Of a stretch of 64,000 nt of DNA, positions 38,259 to 48,363 are shown one piece after another. The DNA is taken from contig CAVPPH010000001.1 of assembly GCA_963707275.1 (NCBI GenBank), positions 744,001 through 808,000 on the forward strand, written 5' to 3'. This stretch comes from JACKBK01 sp963707275 (GTDB lineage Bacteria > Chloroflexota > Anaerolineae > JAAEKA01). The notes under the pieces were generated by a model. The model worked only from the letters and a program-made list of their open reading frames with translations. It did not search any database and was not told the origin of the DNA. The translations under genes were made by a program, and so were the position numbers. How positions within the stretch are numbered: position 1 is the stretch's first letter; the number at the start of each line of letters is the position of its first letter.

Positions 38259-38981
38259 TCAGTTCCGATCCGCGATGTCCTGCAAATCAGCGGTTCTTCC
38301 GAGGCTCCGTTCGACGTGGTCGAGGTGGTCCAGCATCGCCTGCGCCGCAGCGTCGGGGTCATGCGCCTTGATGGCGGCCACGATCGCGCGGTGGTCTGTC
38401 ACAGTGCGGTCGCGCACGCTCTGGCTGGCGCCGGTGCGGCTGCGGCTGGCCAGTCCCATGCGACTCATGCTGGCCATGACCCGCTTCAGCAGTGGGTTGC
38501 CAGTCGCCTCGGCCATCAGCTCGTGCATCGCCAGGTCGATCTGCAGGAATGCCACCGCGTCGCGCCGGCATTCGACCGACTGTTCGAACATCTCTTCCAA
38601 CGCGGCGGTCTGGGTGTCGCTGGCCCGCTGCGCCGCCAGACCGGCAATGCCGACTTCCAGGATGCGGCGCACCTCGAACAGGTGGTGGATCGTCGAATCG
38701 TCCAGCGAGATGACGAAGTCCAGGTGCTCGACCAGCAGGTCCGGCTCCAGCGAGGTGACGTAGGTGCCGTCGCCCTGGCGTATCTCGACGACGTTCATCA
38801 TCGACAGGGCGCGCAATGCCTCGCGCAGGGAGGGGCGGCTGACCTGCATGGACGCGGCCAGCTCGCGTTCGGGCGGCAGCTTGTCGCCCGGTTTGAGCTG
38901 CTTTTCCTGGATCAGTGAGAGGAGGCGGGCCGAGATCTCTTCGGCGATGGCGCTTTTGCGGACAGGTTCGAAAGTGGCCAC
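38259..38981 (-). CDS. FadR-subfamily GntR transcriptional regulator
   Basis: About 240 residues, intact. The winged-helix GntR domain runs from FEPVRKSAIAEEISARLLSL with KPGDKLPPERELAASMQVSR and PSLREALRALSMM (about 25-60). The C-terminal all-helical FCD ligand domain has EVRRILEVGIAGLAA, the metal/ligand residues D and H in LQIDLAMHELMAEATGN and DRTVTDHRAIVAAI. I choose GTG at 38979-38981 (reading M-ATFEPVRK) because the expected transcription start is near 39025; the upstream ATG at 39026 lies inside the operator and would require a leaderless transcript. Probably represses the Mo-hydroxylase/hydrolase genes downstream and itself. Confidence 0.9.
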   Translation of the reverse strand: MATFEPVRKSAIAEEISARLLSLIQEKQLKPGDKLPPERELAASMQVSRPSLREALRALSMMNVVEIRQGDGTYVTSLEPDLLVEHLDFVISLDDSTIHHLFEVRRILEVGIAGLAAQRASDTQTAALEEMFEQSVECRRDAVAFLQIDLAMHELMAEATGNPLLKRVMASMSRMGLASRSRTGASQSVRDRTVTDHRAIVAAIKAHDPDAAAQAMLDHLDHVERSLGRTADLQDIADRN

Positions 38982-39004
38982 GGGAGCAGGTCTCTTGGGG
39001 ATGA

Positions 39005-39060
39005 ATTGGTCAGACCACCTGACCAATTGTGATTATACGTGACGGAGTGAATGCTGTCAA
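39005..39060 (-). promoter_or_regulatory. Consensus promoter with GntR-type operator, autoregulated FadR-like gene
   Basis: On the minus strand a perfect TTGACA (39055-39060), 17-base spacer and perfect TATAAT (39032-39037). Directly downstream, at the expected start site, a perfect 9-bp inverted repeat ATTGGTCAG - 5 bases - CTGACCAAT (39005-39027), which fits the TGGTCxGACCA style of FadR-family operators. Binding here would block initiation. Confidence 0.8.
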
Positions 39061-39217
39061 AAAGCAGTCGTGGGGCCGGCAGTGCGCATGAAAAGGGTGT
39101 ATTCAAAACGAGTTGGCTTGCAGGGGCGAGGTTGCCCCGCCCTTCGCCAGCGATCAACCCATTTCAAACACACCCAAAGGAAAAACGACGCACCTGTGAT
39201 CAAGTGCGCCGTTCTGG

Positions 39218-39341
39218 CTCCTACTCGTCCTCGTCCTCCTACTCGTACTCGATCCGGCCTATAGCGCCTTCGGCACCCGTAGCGGCCCTGTGGAGTTTCG
39301 AGGACGAGGAAGAGGACGAGGACGAGTACGATGACGAGTGG
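39218..39341. repeat. Palindrome of CTCGTC/CTCGTA units and GGACGA units
   Basis: The left arm (39218-39252) is about six units of CTCSTM such as CTCCTA, CTCGTC, CTCGTA. The right arm (39297-39340) is the near complement made of GAGGAC, GAAGAG and GAGTAC units. The 45-base centre CGGCCTATAGCG ... CGGCCCTG is unrelated. It lies downstream of the L,D-transpeptidase gene, the same design as 655-724. Confidence 0.75.
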
Positions 39342-39347
39342 GGGAGA

Positions 39348-40406
39348 TTAGTACGAAATGGTCACCGGCATCCCGATGTACGCCATCTCCCACAGGGTCG
39401 CGGATTCGTTCGCGCCCAGCAGCACGCAGCCGAAGGTTACCGGCGTGCCGACGGAGTTGGCCCAGATCGGGTAGCCGCCTGGCGCGTAGGGCAGGCCGTG
39501 GATGCCGTTCTCGCTGCCGCCGGCCCAGTAGATACCCAGCCAGTAGGGCATGTAGAACCCCCAGCGCGACCCCCACGCCTCACGAATCTTGCTTTGAACG
39601 TAGAAGGTGCCGGTCTTGGTGCCTGAGCCTGCCCGTCCGGTGGAACATGGCCAGTTGTACAATACCTCGTCTCCCTGATATACTTTGCAGCGTTGCTGGT
39701 TGATGCTGACCGTCATGCTGAGGTTGCCCTGGGGCGCGGGCCGGGCCGTTGGTGCGGCAACCGATGGAATGCTCAGGCGCTGGCCCTGGAAGATCTGCGA
39801 CGGGTTGGTGATGCCGTTGGCGGCGGCGATGGCGGCCACGGTCGTGCCATATTCCTGGGCGATGCCGGCCAGCGTGTCGCCGGTTCCGACCACGTACTCG
39901 GCGTTGGCTTGGGCGGTGACCGGCGCGGCCGCAGGGGCGGCCGCTTGCGCCGCCGGGGCAGTTGCGGTGCTCTCCGGGATTGTAAGGCGCTGGCCGCTGC
40001 GGATCATCGACGGGTTGGCGATGTTGTTGGCATACGCCAGCGCGACCGGCTGACACGCCGTATTTGGCGGCGATCCCGACAGGGTTTCGCCGGGGCTGAC
40101 CACATGGACGGTGGGCTGCGCTGGCTCGCTGGCCGGCGCTTCTTGCGCAGCCGGCTCGGTGGCGTCACCAGGGATCACCAGTCGTTGGCCGACCACGATC
40201 AGTGACGGGTTGGTGATGTTGTTGGCATCCATCAGCGCCTGCTGGCTGACGCCGTAGCGCAGGGCGATCTGGGTCAGCGTGTCGCCTGCCTGGACCGCAT
40301 AGGTAGTCTGGCTTTGTGTCAGCGGAGCGGCGTCCGCCGGCAGCGCGGCTGTAGCAGAAATGGCAAGAAGCGTCAGCGCAATGAAAACTTGACGGAAGAG
40401 TTTCAT
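39348..40406 (-). CDS. Secreted LysM-containing L,D-transpeptidase
   Basis: 352 residues with a signal peptide (LFRQVFIALTLLAISATAALPADA). Three LysM peptidoglycan-binding domains follow: TYAVQAGDTLTQIALRYGVS (about 35-75), VHVVSPGETLSG (about 100-140) and YVVGTGDTLAGIAQEYGTT (about 170-210). The C-terminal YkuD domain has SMTVSINQQRCKVYQGD and the catalytic region GIHGLPY ... TPVTFGCVLLG (His and Cys). It cross-links or attaches to cell wall peptides outside the membrane. In LysM 2 a base is missing near 40074 and one extra is present near 40050, so about eight residues (SPPNTACQ in place of an expected IAAKYGVS-like run) are misread although the frame recovers. Confidence 0.88.
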   Translation of the reverse strand: MKLFRQVFIALTLLAISATAALPADAAPLTQSQTTYAVQAGDTLTQIALRYGVSQQALMDANNITNPSLIVVGQRLVIPGDATEPAAQEAPASEPAQPTVHVVSPGETLSGSPPNTACQPVALAYANNIANPSMIRSGQRLTIPESTATAPAAQAAAPAAAPVTAQANAEYVVGTGDTLAGIAQEYGTTVAAIAAANGITNPSQIFQGQRLSIPSVAAPTARPAPQGNLSMTVSINQQRCKVYQGDEVLYNWPCSTGRAGSGTKTGTFYVQSKIREAWGSRWGFYMPYWLGIYWAGGSENGIHGLPYAPGGYPIWANSVGTPVTFGCVLLGANESATLWEMAYIGMPVTISY

Positions 40407-40451
40407 GTAAGGTCACCTCTGGTGAGAACGTCGCGAGGAAAGACTAGACGT

Positions 40452-40480
40452 AATATACAGCACAGCGCGCGCGCTGTCAA
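40452..40480 (-). promoter_or_regulatory. Promoter of the L,D-transpeptidase gene
   Basis: On the minus strand TTGACA (40475-40480), a 17-base spacer of GC repeats and TATATT (40452-40457), 46 bases before the ATG. A ribosome site AGAGGTGA follows. Confidence 0.75.
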
Positions 40481-40527
40481 GCCCACGTTTTGGGCAAAAG
40501 CATGAAAACGTCGGTATAATGGAAGCC

Positions 40528-41083
40528 ATGATACTACAGGGAAACCAGGTGCGCCTGCGGGCCATCGAACGCGACGATCTGCCGCTGGCGGCGAAGTACC
40601 TCAACGACCCCGACGTGCTGATGTACTTCGGCAAGCTCGCGCCGCTCTCCTTGCAGGATGAGGAGGACGTGGTATGAGCGCATGCGTCACGACGACCGGG
40701 TCATGAACTTTGCAATTGAGGTTGACCAACGGTATGTAGGCGGGTGTGGCCTGATCAATCTCGATTACCTGCATCGCCGCGCTGAGATCGGCATCTTCGT
40801 GGGTGACAAGGCGCTCTGGGGACGGGGCGTTGGCAGCGAGGCCATGACGCTGGTTATCGGCTATGGCTTTGACTACCTCAACCTGCATCGAATCTACCTG
40901 CGGGTGTTCGCCGAGAACGCGCGGGCGATTCGCGTTTACGAGGGTCTCGGATTTCAGCACGAGGGACGATTTCGCGACGCCGAATGGCGGCACGGCCGCT
41001 GGCTCGACATGCTTTACATGAGCATCCTCGAACCGGAATGGCGTTTGCGAAGCGTTGACAAGGGAGTGGCTGAGGATGGATGA
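40528..41083 (+). CDS. GNAT N-acetyltransferase (RimJ/RimL-like)
   Basis: About 184 residues, RimJ/RimL-type acetyltransferase that acetylates protein N-termini or small amines with acetyl-CoA. It starts VRLRAIERDDLPLAAKYLND, contains the acetyl-CoA loop ALWGRGVGSEAMTLVIGYGF near 102 and ends with YLRVFAENARAIRVYEGLGF near 130. One apparent extra base near 40671 separates the first 49 residues from the rest. A TATAAT at 40515-40520 lies only seven bases before the ATG, so the transcript may have almost no leader. The 3' end overlaps the ABC ATPase start by eight bases. Confidence 0.85.
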
Positions 41084-41861
41084 ACTCGCGATTCAGACGA
41101 CAGGGTTGAGCAAGGTCTATGGACGGTCGCCTGGGGTGCGCGCCGTGGACCAGCTCACGATGGACGTGCCGCGTGGCGTTGTCTTCGGGTTTCTTGGACC
41201 CAACGGCGCGGGCAAGAGTACGACGCTGAAAATGCTCACCGGCTTGCTGAAGCCGACCGAAGGAACCGCCACGGTGGCGGGTTACGACATTCTGGCACAG
41301 TCCATTGAGGTCAAGCGGCGGATCGGCGTCGTGCCGGAGAACCTCAATCTCTACGAGCGGCTGACGGCCAACGAGTACCTCGAACTGGTGGGGCGGCTGC
41401 GCGGCCTGGATGCTGCCGACATCACGGCCCGTCGTCAGCAGCTCCTGGAGACGCTGGACCTTGCCGACCGCTCGGACAATCCCTCCGTGGACTATTCGCA
41501 CGGCATGAAGAAGAAGCTGGCGCTGGCCGGTGCGCTGCTTCACCGTCCGGAGATTCTGTTCCTCGACGAGCCGTTCGAGGGCGTCGACGCCGTCTCGTCA
41601 CGGGTTGTCAAGGATCTGCTGCGGCAAATGGTCGATCGGCGCGGCGTCACGGTCTTCTTTTCGACGCACATCATGGAACTGGTGGAGCGCATGGCCGACA
41701 TCGTGGCGGTCATCAACAAGGGGCATCTGGTGGCGACCGGGTCGCTGGACGCTCTGCGCCAGCAGGCGGCCAGTGACGGCGACGCGAGCCTGGAGGACGT
41801 CTTCCTCGATCTGGTCAATGCGGAAGTAGCCGAACAGGATATGAGCTGGTTGACCTCATGA
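41076..41861 (+). CDS. ABC transporter ATP-binding protein
   Basis: An intact 261-residue ABC-2 type exporter ATPase. Walker A LGPNGAGKSTT is near 44-54, the Q-loop in VVPENLNLYERL, the signature YSHGMKKKLALAGALL near 137 (SHGMK instead of LSGGQ), Walker B ILFLDEPFEGVD and the H-loop FFSTHIMELVE. Start taken at the ATG 41076 inside the end of the GNAT gene. Energises the permease encoded next; the substrate is unknown. Confidence 0.92.
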   Translation: MDELAIQTTGLSKVYGRSPGVRAVDQLTMDVPRGVVFGFLGPNGAGKSTTLKMLTGLLKPTEGTATVAGYDILAQSIEVKRRIGVVPENLNLYERLTANEYLELVGRLRGLDAADITARRQQLLETLDLADRSDNPSVDYSHGMKKKLALAGALLHRPEILFLDEPFEGVDAVSSRVVKDLLRQMVDRRGVTVFFSTHIMELVERMADIVAVINKGHLVATGSLDALRQQAASDGDASLEDVFLDLVNAEVAEQDMSWLTS

Positions 41862-41871
41862 GTCTGGACCA

Positions 41872-43568
41872 ATGCAGATGAGCACCTGGAGCGAAATCAA
41901 GAACCTGCTGTGGCTGCAATGGCGGCTGACGGTCAGCAGCTTTCGCAGCGGGCAGAAGCAGGACGTGCTGCGCATCATTGGCTACGCGCTGCTGGCCTTG
42001 CTGCTGATCCCGGCGGCTGATCATCTTCAACGTCGCTGCTGATCTGGGTTTATCGCAGCCTGGCGCCGTGGCCGGCGTCCGAGGTGGTGACGATCATCAT
42101 GTCGTTCATCATTTTGATGTGGCTGCTGACGCCGGCCTCCAACACCCAGTTGGTGGAGCCGTTCTCGATGCCCAAGCTGTTCTCGTTTCCCATTAGCCTC
42201 AACGGGCTGGTGCTGGGTAGCCTGGTCGTCAACTTGTTCAGCGTTGGCTTTCTGGCCATCATTCCGTTTCTCATCGCGGTAACAGCCGGTTCGATCCGCA
42301 GCATTCCCGGTATCCTGCCGACGCTCATCTCCGCAACGCTCTTTCTGGCCATGCTTGCTGGTGCTGAAGTCGTTGATCGACGACGTGTTCGACCTGATCG
42401 CCGAGGATCGCCGGTTGCGAACCATTGGAATCCTGGTGGCATTGCTACCTGTCCTGTTCATCGTCGGGGGGCAGCTTTACTTTCAGAGCCGCTTCGTGAT
42501 TCCAAACGCCATGTCCAGTCCCGACTTCGAGAGCTTCGCCGGTTCCGTCGGCGACCTGAATTCGTTCATCTGGAACCTCCGCATATCGCGCTTCTTGATC
42601 TGGCAGCCGGGTGGCTGGCTTGGACGGGCTACTGGCGCTGCGTCGGTCGGCCGCTACGATCTGTGGGCGGCGTGGACAGCTCTGCTGGCGCTCTTCGTAG
42701 TGCTTGGCTACTTTGCACATCGCACCATGGTCAGCAAACTCTATTTCGGCGAGCTGGTGCGTGTGCAGGCCAAGGGGCAATCGAGCAACAAAGCACTGAA
42801 GGCAGGCGGCCCGAAGTTGCCATTTGTCGCCGTTAGAGTCGTCACAGGCGTTGTGGGCGTTCCTGGCTGCCGACTGGCGCGGTTTCAAACGCAACCCCTA
42901 CACCATTCGCATGGCCATCGGCCCGGTAATTCTGGGGATCATGGCGATTTTTTTCAGCAGCACCATGCCGGGACCGGCCTCCGGCATTGCCGCGCTGCTG
43001 GGCTTCACTGCCGTGACGACGGTAACGCTCAGCTACGGGCACAACGTCTTCGGTATCCTGGATAACCCGGGTCTTGGCACCGTCCTGCTTTCTCCAGTGC
43101 CTGCCCGCTGGCTGCTGGTCAGTCACAACATGCTGCTGACCGCGCTGGTGGCTGTGATGTCGTTCGGCGCCGGCCTGCTGGTCGCCATCGTGTCACGCGA
43201 TCCGCTCGTCGCCGCTGGCAGCCCTGGGCGCGGCAATGCTGATCCAGTTGATCACGTTGTCGGTCTGCAATTTCACCGCGGTGCTGCTGCCCTACAAAGT
43301 TGACCTGGAGAAGGGACGGGCCGCGTCCAACGACTCGCGTACCAGTGTGATCTCAGTGTTTGCTGTCCTGGGCGGCATGGGGCTGCTGTTGTTACCGATC
43401 ATCATCGCGTTTGCTTCCAGCGGGTTGATCCTGCGCACGCTGATTCCCGGCGGCGTGGCGGCTATCGTCTATGCGGTTGTGGTGTACGCCGGGACCACTG
43501 TGTTCGCCGGCCAGCTTCTGGAGAGCCGCGGCCCGATCGTGTGCTCGCCGAAATCGCAGGGACCGTAA
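41872..43568 (+). CDS. ABC transporter permease (ABC-2 like), several frame breaks
   Basis: About 563 residues of a polytopic permease with about ten hydrophobic segments, for example IIMSFIILMWLLTP, LVLGSLVVNLFSVGFLAII, FTAVTTVTLSYGHNVFGILD and GGVAAIVYAVVVYAGTTVF. Five apparent extra bases (near 42018, 42043, 42357, 42838 and 43213) split it into short frames; bridging them restores a continuous membrane protein and a total length divisible by three. It pairs with the ATPase upstream, ten bases away. Either sequence errors or a decayed exporter; the density is the highest of any gene here except cinA and the NACHT gene. Confidence 0.75.
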
Positions 43569-43650
43569 CGGCAGGTTTCGGCAGGCTGCGCGAGTTGGTG
43601 TACAATAGCTGCTTGTTTGGTGACCACTACAAAGCAAGAAAGGTTTTCCC

Positions 43651-45130
43651 GTGACAATTCTTACTCCCAAAGGGTATTCACCGGCCCGCCAGCCGGAAAG
43701 CGAAAAGCCGCAGACCCCGCCTGAAACGCCGCCGCCCGCGCAGGAGGCGACTGCTCCTCAGCCGCCGCCGCAGCAGGCTGGCCGCAGTCAGGTGCAATTG
43801 CACTTCCCGCCGCAGGTGATCGGCGTCAACTGTCCCAACTGCGGCACGCCCTTCCCGGCGCAGCTTTTTACCATCGTCGACGTCGGCCAGGATCCGGTGC
43901 TGAAGAACGTCCTGTTGGCCGGCCAACTCAACGTAGCGTCCTGCCCGCGCTGTGGCGCCGGCGGCGCGCTGACCACGCCGCTGCTCTATCACGACCCCGA
44001 AAACAAATTCCTGGGCGTCTACGTCCCGGAGCAGGTGTCCGTCAACGATCAACAGAAGGTGATCGGCGACCTCAGCAGGCGGCTGATGGATGGCCTGCCG
44101 CAGGAAGACCGCCGCGGTTACATGCTGACGCCCAAACAGTTCCTCTCCTACCAGAGTATGTTGGAGGCGATCCTGGAGTTCGAGGGCGTCACCCGCGAGA
44201 TGATGGACAAGCAGCGCCGCCAGTTGCAGCTCATCGAGCAGGGGTTGGTTGCGTTGCAAGACCCCGAAGGGCTGCGTCTGCTGGCCAAGGAAAGCGATGC
44301 TGATTTCGACGACCAGTTCTTCAGCCTGCTGACCATGGTGACCGATTCGGCGGCTTCCGGCGGTGACATGGAGGCGGCCCGCGAACTGGTTGAACTGCGC
44401 GAGCGGCTGATCGAGCTGACGACCTGGGGCGAGGGCGTGAAACGCCAGCGCGCCGCGGTCGCTCAGCTCAAGCCTGAGACAACCCGCGAAGACCTGCTGA
44501 ACATGGTCGTCGCCGCGAATGATCCACGCGTTGCTGAAGCGTTGGTCCTGGCCGCACGCCAGTTGGTCGATTACAGCTTCTTCGAGGCGTTGACCCGGCG
44601 CATCGACGCGGCGCAGGCAGCCGGCAACGCCGGCGAGGCTGAGCGCCTGACCACCTTGCGCGAGCGGCTGTTGGAAACGCTCGATCGTTACGATCAGATG
44701 CAGCAGGCCACGCTTCAGCAGTATGTTCAGATATTGGGCGAAGTCCTGGCTGCCAACGACATTCCGCAGCGCGCTGATGGAACGGGCCGAGTTCGTCGAC
44801 CAGACTTTCCTGTCGGTCGTCGGCGCGAACCTTGAGGATGCCAAGAAACGCGGCGCCAGCGCCGCGGTGCGTCGCTTGCAGGAAGTCTGGGACGCTGCTA
44901 TCGAGCTGCTGAACGTCAATTCGGCACCGGAAGTTGCGCTGCTCAACGAACTGCTGACCGCTGAATACCCCGGCGGCACCCGCAAGATATTGAGCGACAA
45001 CCGCGAGGTCATCACGGAGGAATTCATCGACGCGCTGGAGGAACTGATCGCCCAGGTGCAGAGCGAAGGCGCGGACGAAGTCGCCCAGCGCCTGCGCCAG
45101 ATCAGGTCGCAAGCCCAGTTGATGCTCTAG
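43651..45130 (+). CDS. CpXC-domain protein
   Basis: About 492 residues. A proline/glutamine-rich low-complexity N-terminus is followed by a CpXC zinc-ribbon-like domain (VNCPNCGTPF near 55 and SCPRCGAGGALTTPLL near 90). The rest is a long helical, coiled-coil rich region (MMDKQRRQLQLIEQGLVAL, ELVELRERLIELTTW) without a named domain. Function unknown. One apparent extra base near 44772 splits off the last 120 residues. The start is GTG at 43651 behind AGAAAGG. The next gene, cinA, starts eight bases after the stop. Confidence 0.8.
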
Positions 45131-45137
45131 CGCTGCC

Positions 45138-46411
45138 ATGAACGCGGAACTGATAACCACAGGCACCGAGATACTGCTGGGCGAGATCGTCGACACCAAC
45201 GCGGCCTGGATGGCGCGCCGGCTCAAGGAATTGGGCGTCAATCTGTATCTATAAGACCACCGTGGGCGACAACCTGGAGCGCATCGCGGCCGTCATGCGC
45301 CAGGGGCTGGGTCGCTCCGACGTGATCCTCGTATCGGGCGGTCTGGGTCCCACGGTCGATGACGTGACCCGGGACGCGGCGGCGTTGGCCTGCGACCGCG
45401 AGCTGGTGCTGGACCAGGGTTGCCTGGAGCACATCGAGACGATCTTCGCTCGCTGGGGCCGGACCGTGCAGGACAACAACCGTCGCCAGGCGTTCCTGCC
45501 GGAAGGCGCGATCCCGATCTACAACCCGGTGGGAACCGCGCCCGGGTTCGCCGTCGAAGTGGCGCGCGAACGGAACCGGTCCGTCGCTACTGATCTGCCT
45601 GCCCGGCGTGCCGCGCGAGATGATGCACCTGATGCAAAACTCGGTGGAGCCGATGCTGGCCGAGCGGTTGGGCGAGGATCGGGTCTTCCTGAGCAGACGC
45701 ACGCTGCGCACCGTCGGGCTGGGCGAGAGCCTCATCGACCAGCCGTATCGACGACCTGATGCACCTCAGCAACCCTACCGTCGGGCTGGCTGCTCACTTC
45801 GGCCAGGTGGATGTGCGCGTGACCGGCGCAGCGCCGGGTCGCCGGCCAACGCGCAGGCGCTGGCTGGACGAGGTCGCCGACGAAGTGCGCCGGCGGCTGG
45901 GCTTCGCGGTCTACGGCGAAGGCGACCAGCTTTTCGAAGCGGCTATCGCCGACCTGCTGCGCAAGCGCCGGCTGTCCCTGGCGCTGGTGGAAACCAACAC
46001 CGGCGGCGAACTGGCTGAGCGCTTCTGCGGCCTGCTGGACGGCCAGGAGATCCTGATGTGGACGCGGGTCATCGAGGCGAGCGTCCGATCTTGCGTCGGG
46101 CGGGCCGGATGAGATCGTGTCGGAAGCAGGCGCGCGTTGGGTAGCAGAGCAAGCGCGACTGGCGGCGCCCGGCGACGATGTGGTCACGCTAGCGGTCTGC
46201 GGCACCAGTGACAGCGCGGCCGGCCCCTACGGCGCGTATCGCGGCGAGACCTTTGTCGCGGTCGGCCCTCGGCGACGCGCTGACCGTCAAGCGCATCGAC
46301 GTCGGCGGCGTGGACGAACTGGCGCGGCGCTGGTCAGGCAACGGCGCGCTCAACGAACTGCGGCTGCGGTTAATGACCCCCGCCAGCGTCAAGCCTTCGA
46401 GCGGCGCTTGA
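45138..46411 (+). CDS. cinA: Competence/damage-inducible protein CinA (NMN amidohydrolase family)
   Basis: About 422 residues, full CinA length. N-terminal MoaB/MogA-like CinA domain: MNAELITTGTEILLGEIVDTN (as MNAELITTG and EILLGEIVDTN), ILVSGGLGPTVDDVTRDAAA near 70 and LPGVPREMM near 155. The C-terminal PncC domain shows LALVETNTGGELAERFCGL near 275 (usual form AESCTGG; here ETNTGG) and VCGTSDSAAGPYGA near 355. Frame breaks: extra base near 45243, 45577, 45748, 45864, 46092 and 46267; missing base near 45828. The 45828/45864 pair is self-compensating. The C-terminal domain deamidates nicotinamide mononucleotide in characterised enzymes. The TGA overlaps the HD gene start. Confidence 0.85.
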
Positions 46412-47018
46412 TGCGACAGCAGTCCGGCGACTACGACCCTGTGGTCGATCCGGAGACGGTCGCTCGTCTGGCGATGCAGATACCGGCCCTCAAGCGCACG
46501 CCGCGGTCTGGCTGGCTGGGACGTGGCATCGCGCCGGGCGAGGTGGAGAGCGTCGCTGCCCATACCGCCGGCGTCGGGCTGATGGCGCTCATGCTGGCCG
46601 AGCTAGTGGACGTGCCCATCGACCGGGGGCGTCTGTTGTCGATTTGCCTGCTGCACGATCTGGCTGAGGCGGTGATCGGCGATCTTCCCTGGCCGGCGCA
46701 GCGCTATTTCGATCCTGGCGTCAAGGCGGAGGCCGAAGCACGCGCGCTGCGCGACATGCTGGCCGGTTTGCCTTTCGCGGCCGATTGGCTGGCCCTTTGG
46801 CAGGACTTCGAGGATGCCGGCAGCAATGAGGCATGGCTGGCGCGGACGCTGACCGGATCGACCTGCTGCTTCAGGCTGCCGCGTACGAACAGTCTGGTCG
46901 GCGCGGCCTGGAGGAGTTCTGGGATGGCGCTGCTCGCTATGACTGGTATTTCCCGCCTTCAATGTCGCTCTTCGAGCAGTTGAGACAGCGAGGTTCGCAT
47001 AGCGTCGCTGCTGTCTGA
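46411..47018 (+). CDS. HD-domain phosphohydrolase (HDDC2/YfbR-like)
   Basis: About 202 residues of the HD superfamily: ESVAAHTAGVGLMALML holds the first His, LLSICLLHDLAEAVIGDLPW the HD pair near 85, with further acidic residues in RDADRIDLLLQAAAYE near 150. YfbR-like enzymes dephosphorylate deoxynucleoside 5'-monophosphates. The frame breaks near 46851 as if one base were missing. ATG (46411-46413) overlaps the cinA TGA, so the two are translationally coupled. Confidence 0.82.
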
Positions 47019-47075
47019 CCCAGGTAACGCCAAAATGATGTTGCCGTTCACTAATCTGGATGCAATGAGTTGTCA

Positions 47076-48266
47076 ATGAACCAGCGAACTCTTCGCCCCT
47101 TCAGCCTTCTGATGATCGTCCTTGTTGTAGCGACGGGCTGTGTTGCTGCCCCGGCCGCCGGTCCGCAGGTAATTGTCACGCGTGTGCCGCTGGCGCTGGA
47201 GCAGGCCGCTGCCGCGATCGGTGAACCTGCACCGGTGTCGTCTACGCCCATCGTCGAGCCGTCCGCCGACTTCAACTTCGTGCAGCTTGGCGACGCGGAA
47301 GAGCCGGTCGCGGTCGATCCAACGCCTCTCACCCAGGCGGAGCCGGTGGTCGCGTTGCCGGTCACGCGGACGGCCAGCGCGGGTGTCGATGCCGGACCGG
47401 TCGCGGCGGTGCTGGCTCAGCCTGAGCAGGACGGCACGTTGCGCCCTTTGCAGCAGACCCACAACATCCTGCTGCTGGGCATGGATCAGCGCAGCCTCGG
47501 CTATGCCGGGCGCACTGACACGATCATGGTGCTGGCGCTGGATCAGGCCAACAGTCGCGCCGCGCTGATCAGCATTCCGCGCGACGTCTACCTGCCCATC
47601 CCCGGCGTTGGTTACAGCCGTATCAACACGGCATACGGCTTTGGCGAGGAGCGGCAACCGGGCGGTGGGCTGGCGTTGCTGAGTTCCACCATCGAGAAGA
47701 ATTTCGGTATTCCCATCCACAACTACGTGCGGGTGGACATTCAGGGCTTCGAGGAAATCGTCGACGCGCTGGGCGGCGTGGACGTCACCGTGGACTGCGA
47801 CCTCTACGACGAGAAGTTCCCCGGCTACTTCGGCGTCTACACGCTGACGGCGGGGGACTATCACATGGACGGCCGTCAGGCGCTCTACTACGCGCGCTCG
47901 CGCAAGAGCACCAGCGATTTCGACCGTGCCCGCCGTCAGCAGCGTGTCCTGCTGGCGATCCGGCGGCGTGCGCTGGAGGCTGATCTGCTGCCGCGGGTGC
48001 CGGCGCTTTACATGGCGCTGCGTGACACGGTGGACACCGATATTGGGCCGGGCGACATCGCTGCGCTGGCGCGCTGGGCGGCAGGCTTCAAGATGGAGAA
48101 CCTGTTTGGTATGGTGCTGCGCTACCCGCTGGTCGACGACTGGGTGACGCCGCAGGGCGGCATGGTGCAATTGCCCGACCTGCCGGCCATCGGCGATGCG
48201 CTGGACAACATCTGGACGCGCGCGCCGCTGACGCAGACCAACGCGGAAGAGCGGCTTTGCCCGTAG
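47076..48266 (+). CDS. LytR-CpsA-Psr (LCP) family lipoprotein
   Basis: An intact 396-residue LCP protein. The N-terminus has a lipoprotein signal with lipobox VVATGCVA (Cys near 23), then an 85-residue spacer. The LCP domain begins ILLLGMDQRSLGYAGRTDTIM near 130 and shows LISIPRDVYLPIPGVG, RINTAYGFG, DALGGVDVTVDCDLYD and ALYYARSRKSTSDFDRARRQQ, including the Arg and Asp residues that bind polyprenyl pyrophosphate. LCP enzymes attach glycopolymers to the cell wall. Start ATG at 47076; a TTG two codons upstream is possible. Confidence 0.92.
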   Translation: MNQRTLRPFSLLMIVLVVATGCVAAPAAGPQVIVTRVPLALEQAAAAIGEPAPVSSTPIVEPSADFNFVQLGDAEEPVAVDPTPLTQAEPVVALPVTRTASAGVDAGPVAAVLAQPEQDGTLRPLQQTHNILLLGMDQRSLGYAGRTDTIMVLALDQANSRAALISIPRDVYLPIPGVGYSRINTAYGFGEERQPGGGLALLSSTIEKNFGIPIHNYVRVDIQGFEEIVDALGGVDVTVDCDLYDEKFPGYFGVYTLTAGDYHMDGRQALYYARSRKSTSDFDRARRQQRVLLAIRRRALEADLLPRVPALYMALRDTVDTDIGPGDIAALARWAAGFKMENLFGMVLRYPLVDDWVTPQGGMVQLPDLPAIGDALDNIWTRAPLTQTNAEERLCP

Positions 48267-48363
48267 CGGTTGTCCCAGGTGCTGGGCACTTGCTACTGAA
48301 CTATGGGGGTACTGAAACCGTCGTGCGGTTACCAGTAGACAAAAGTGTCCGGTACCTCTGCAC

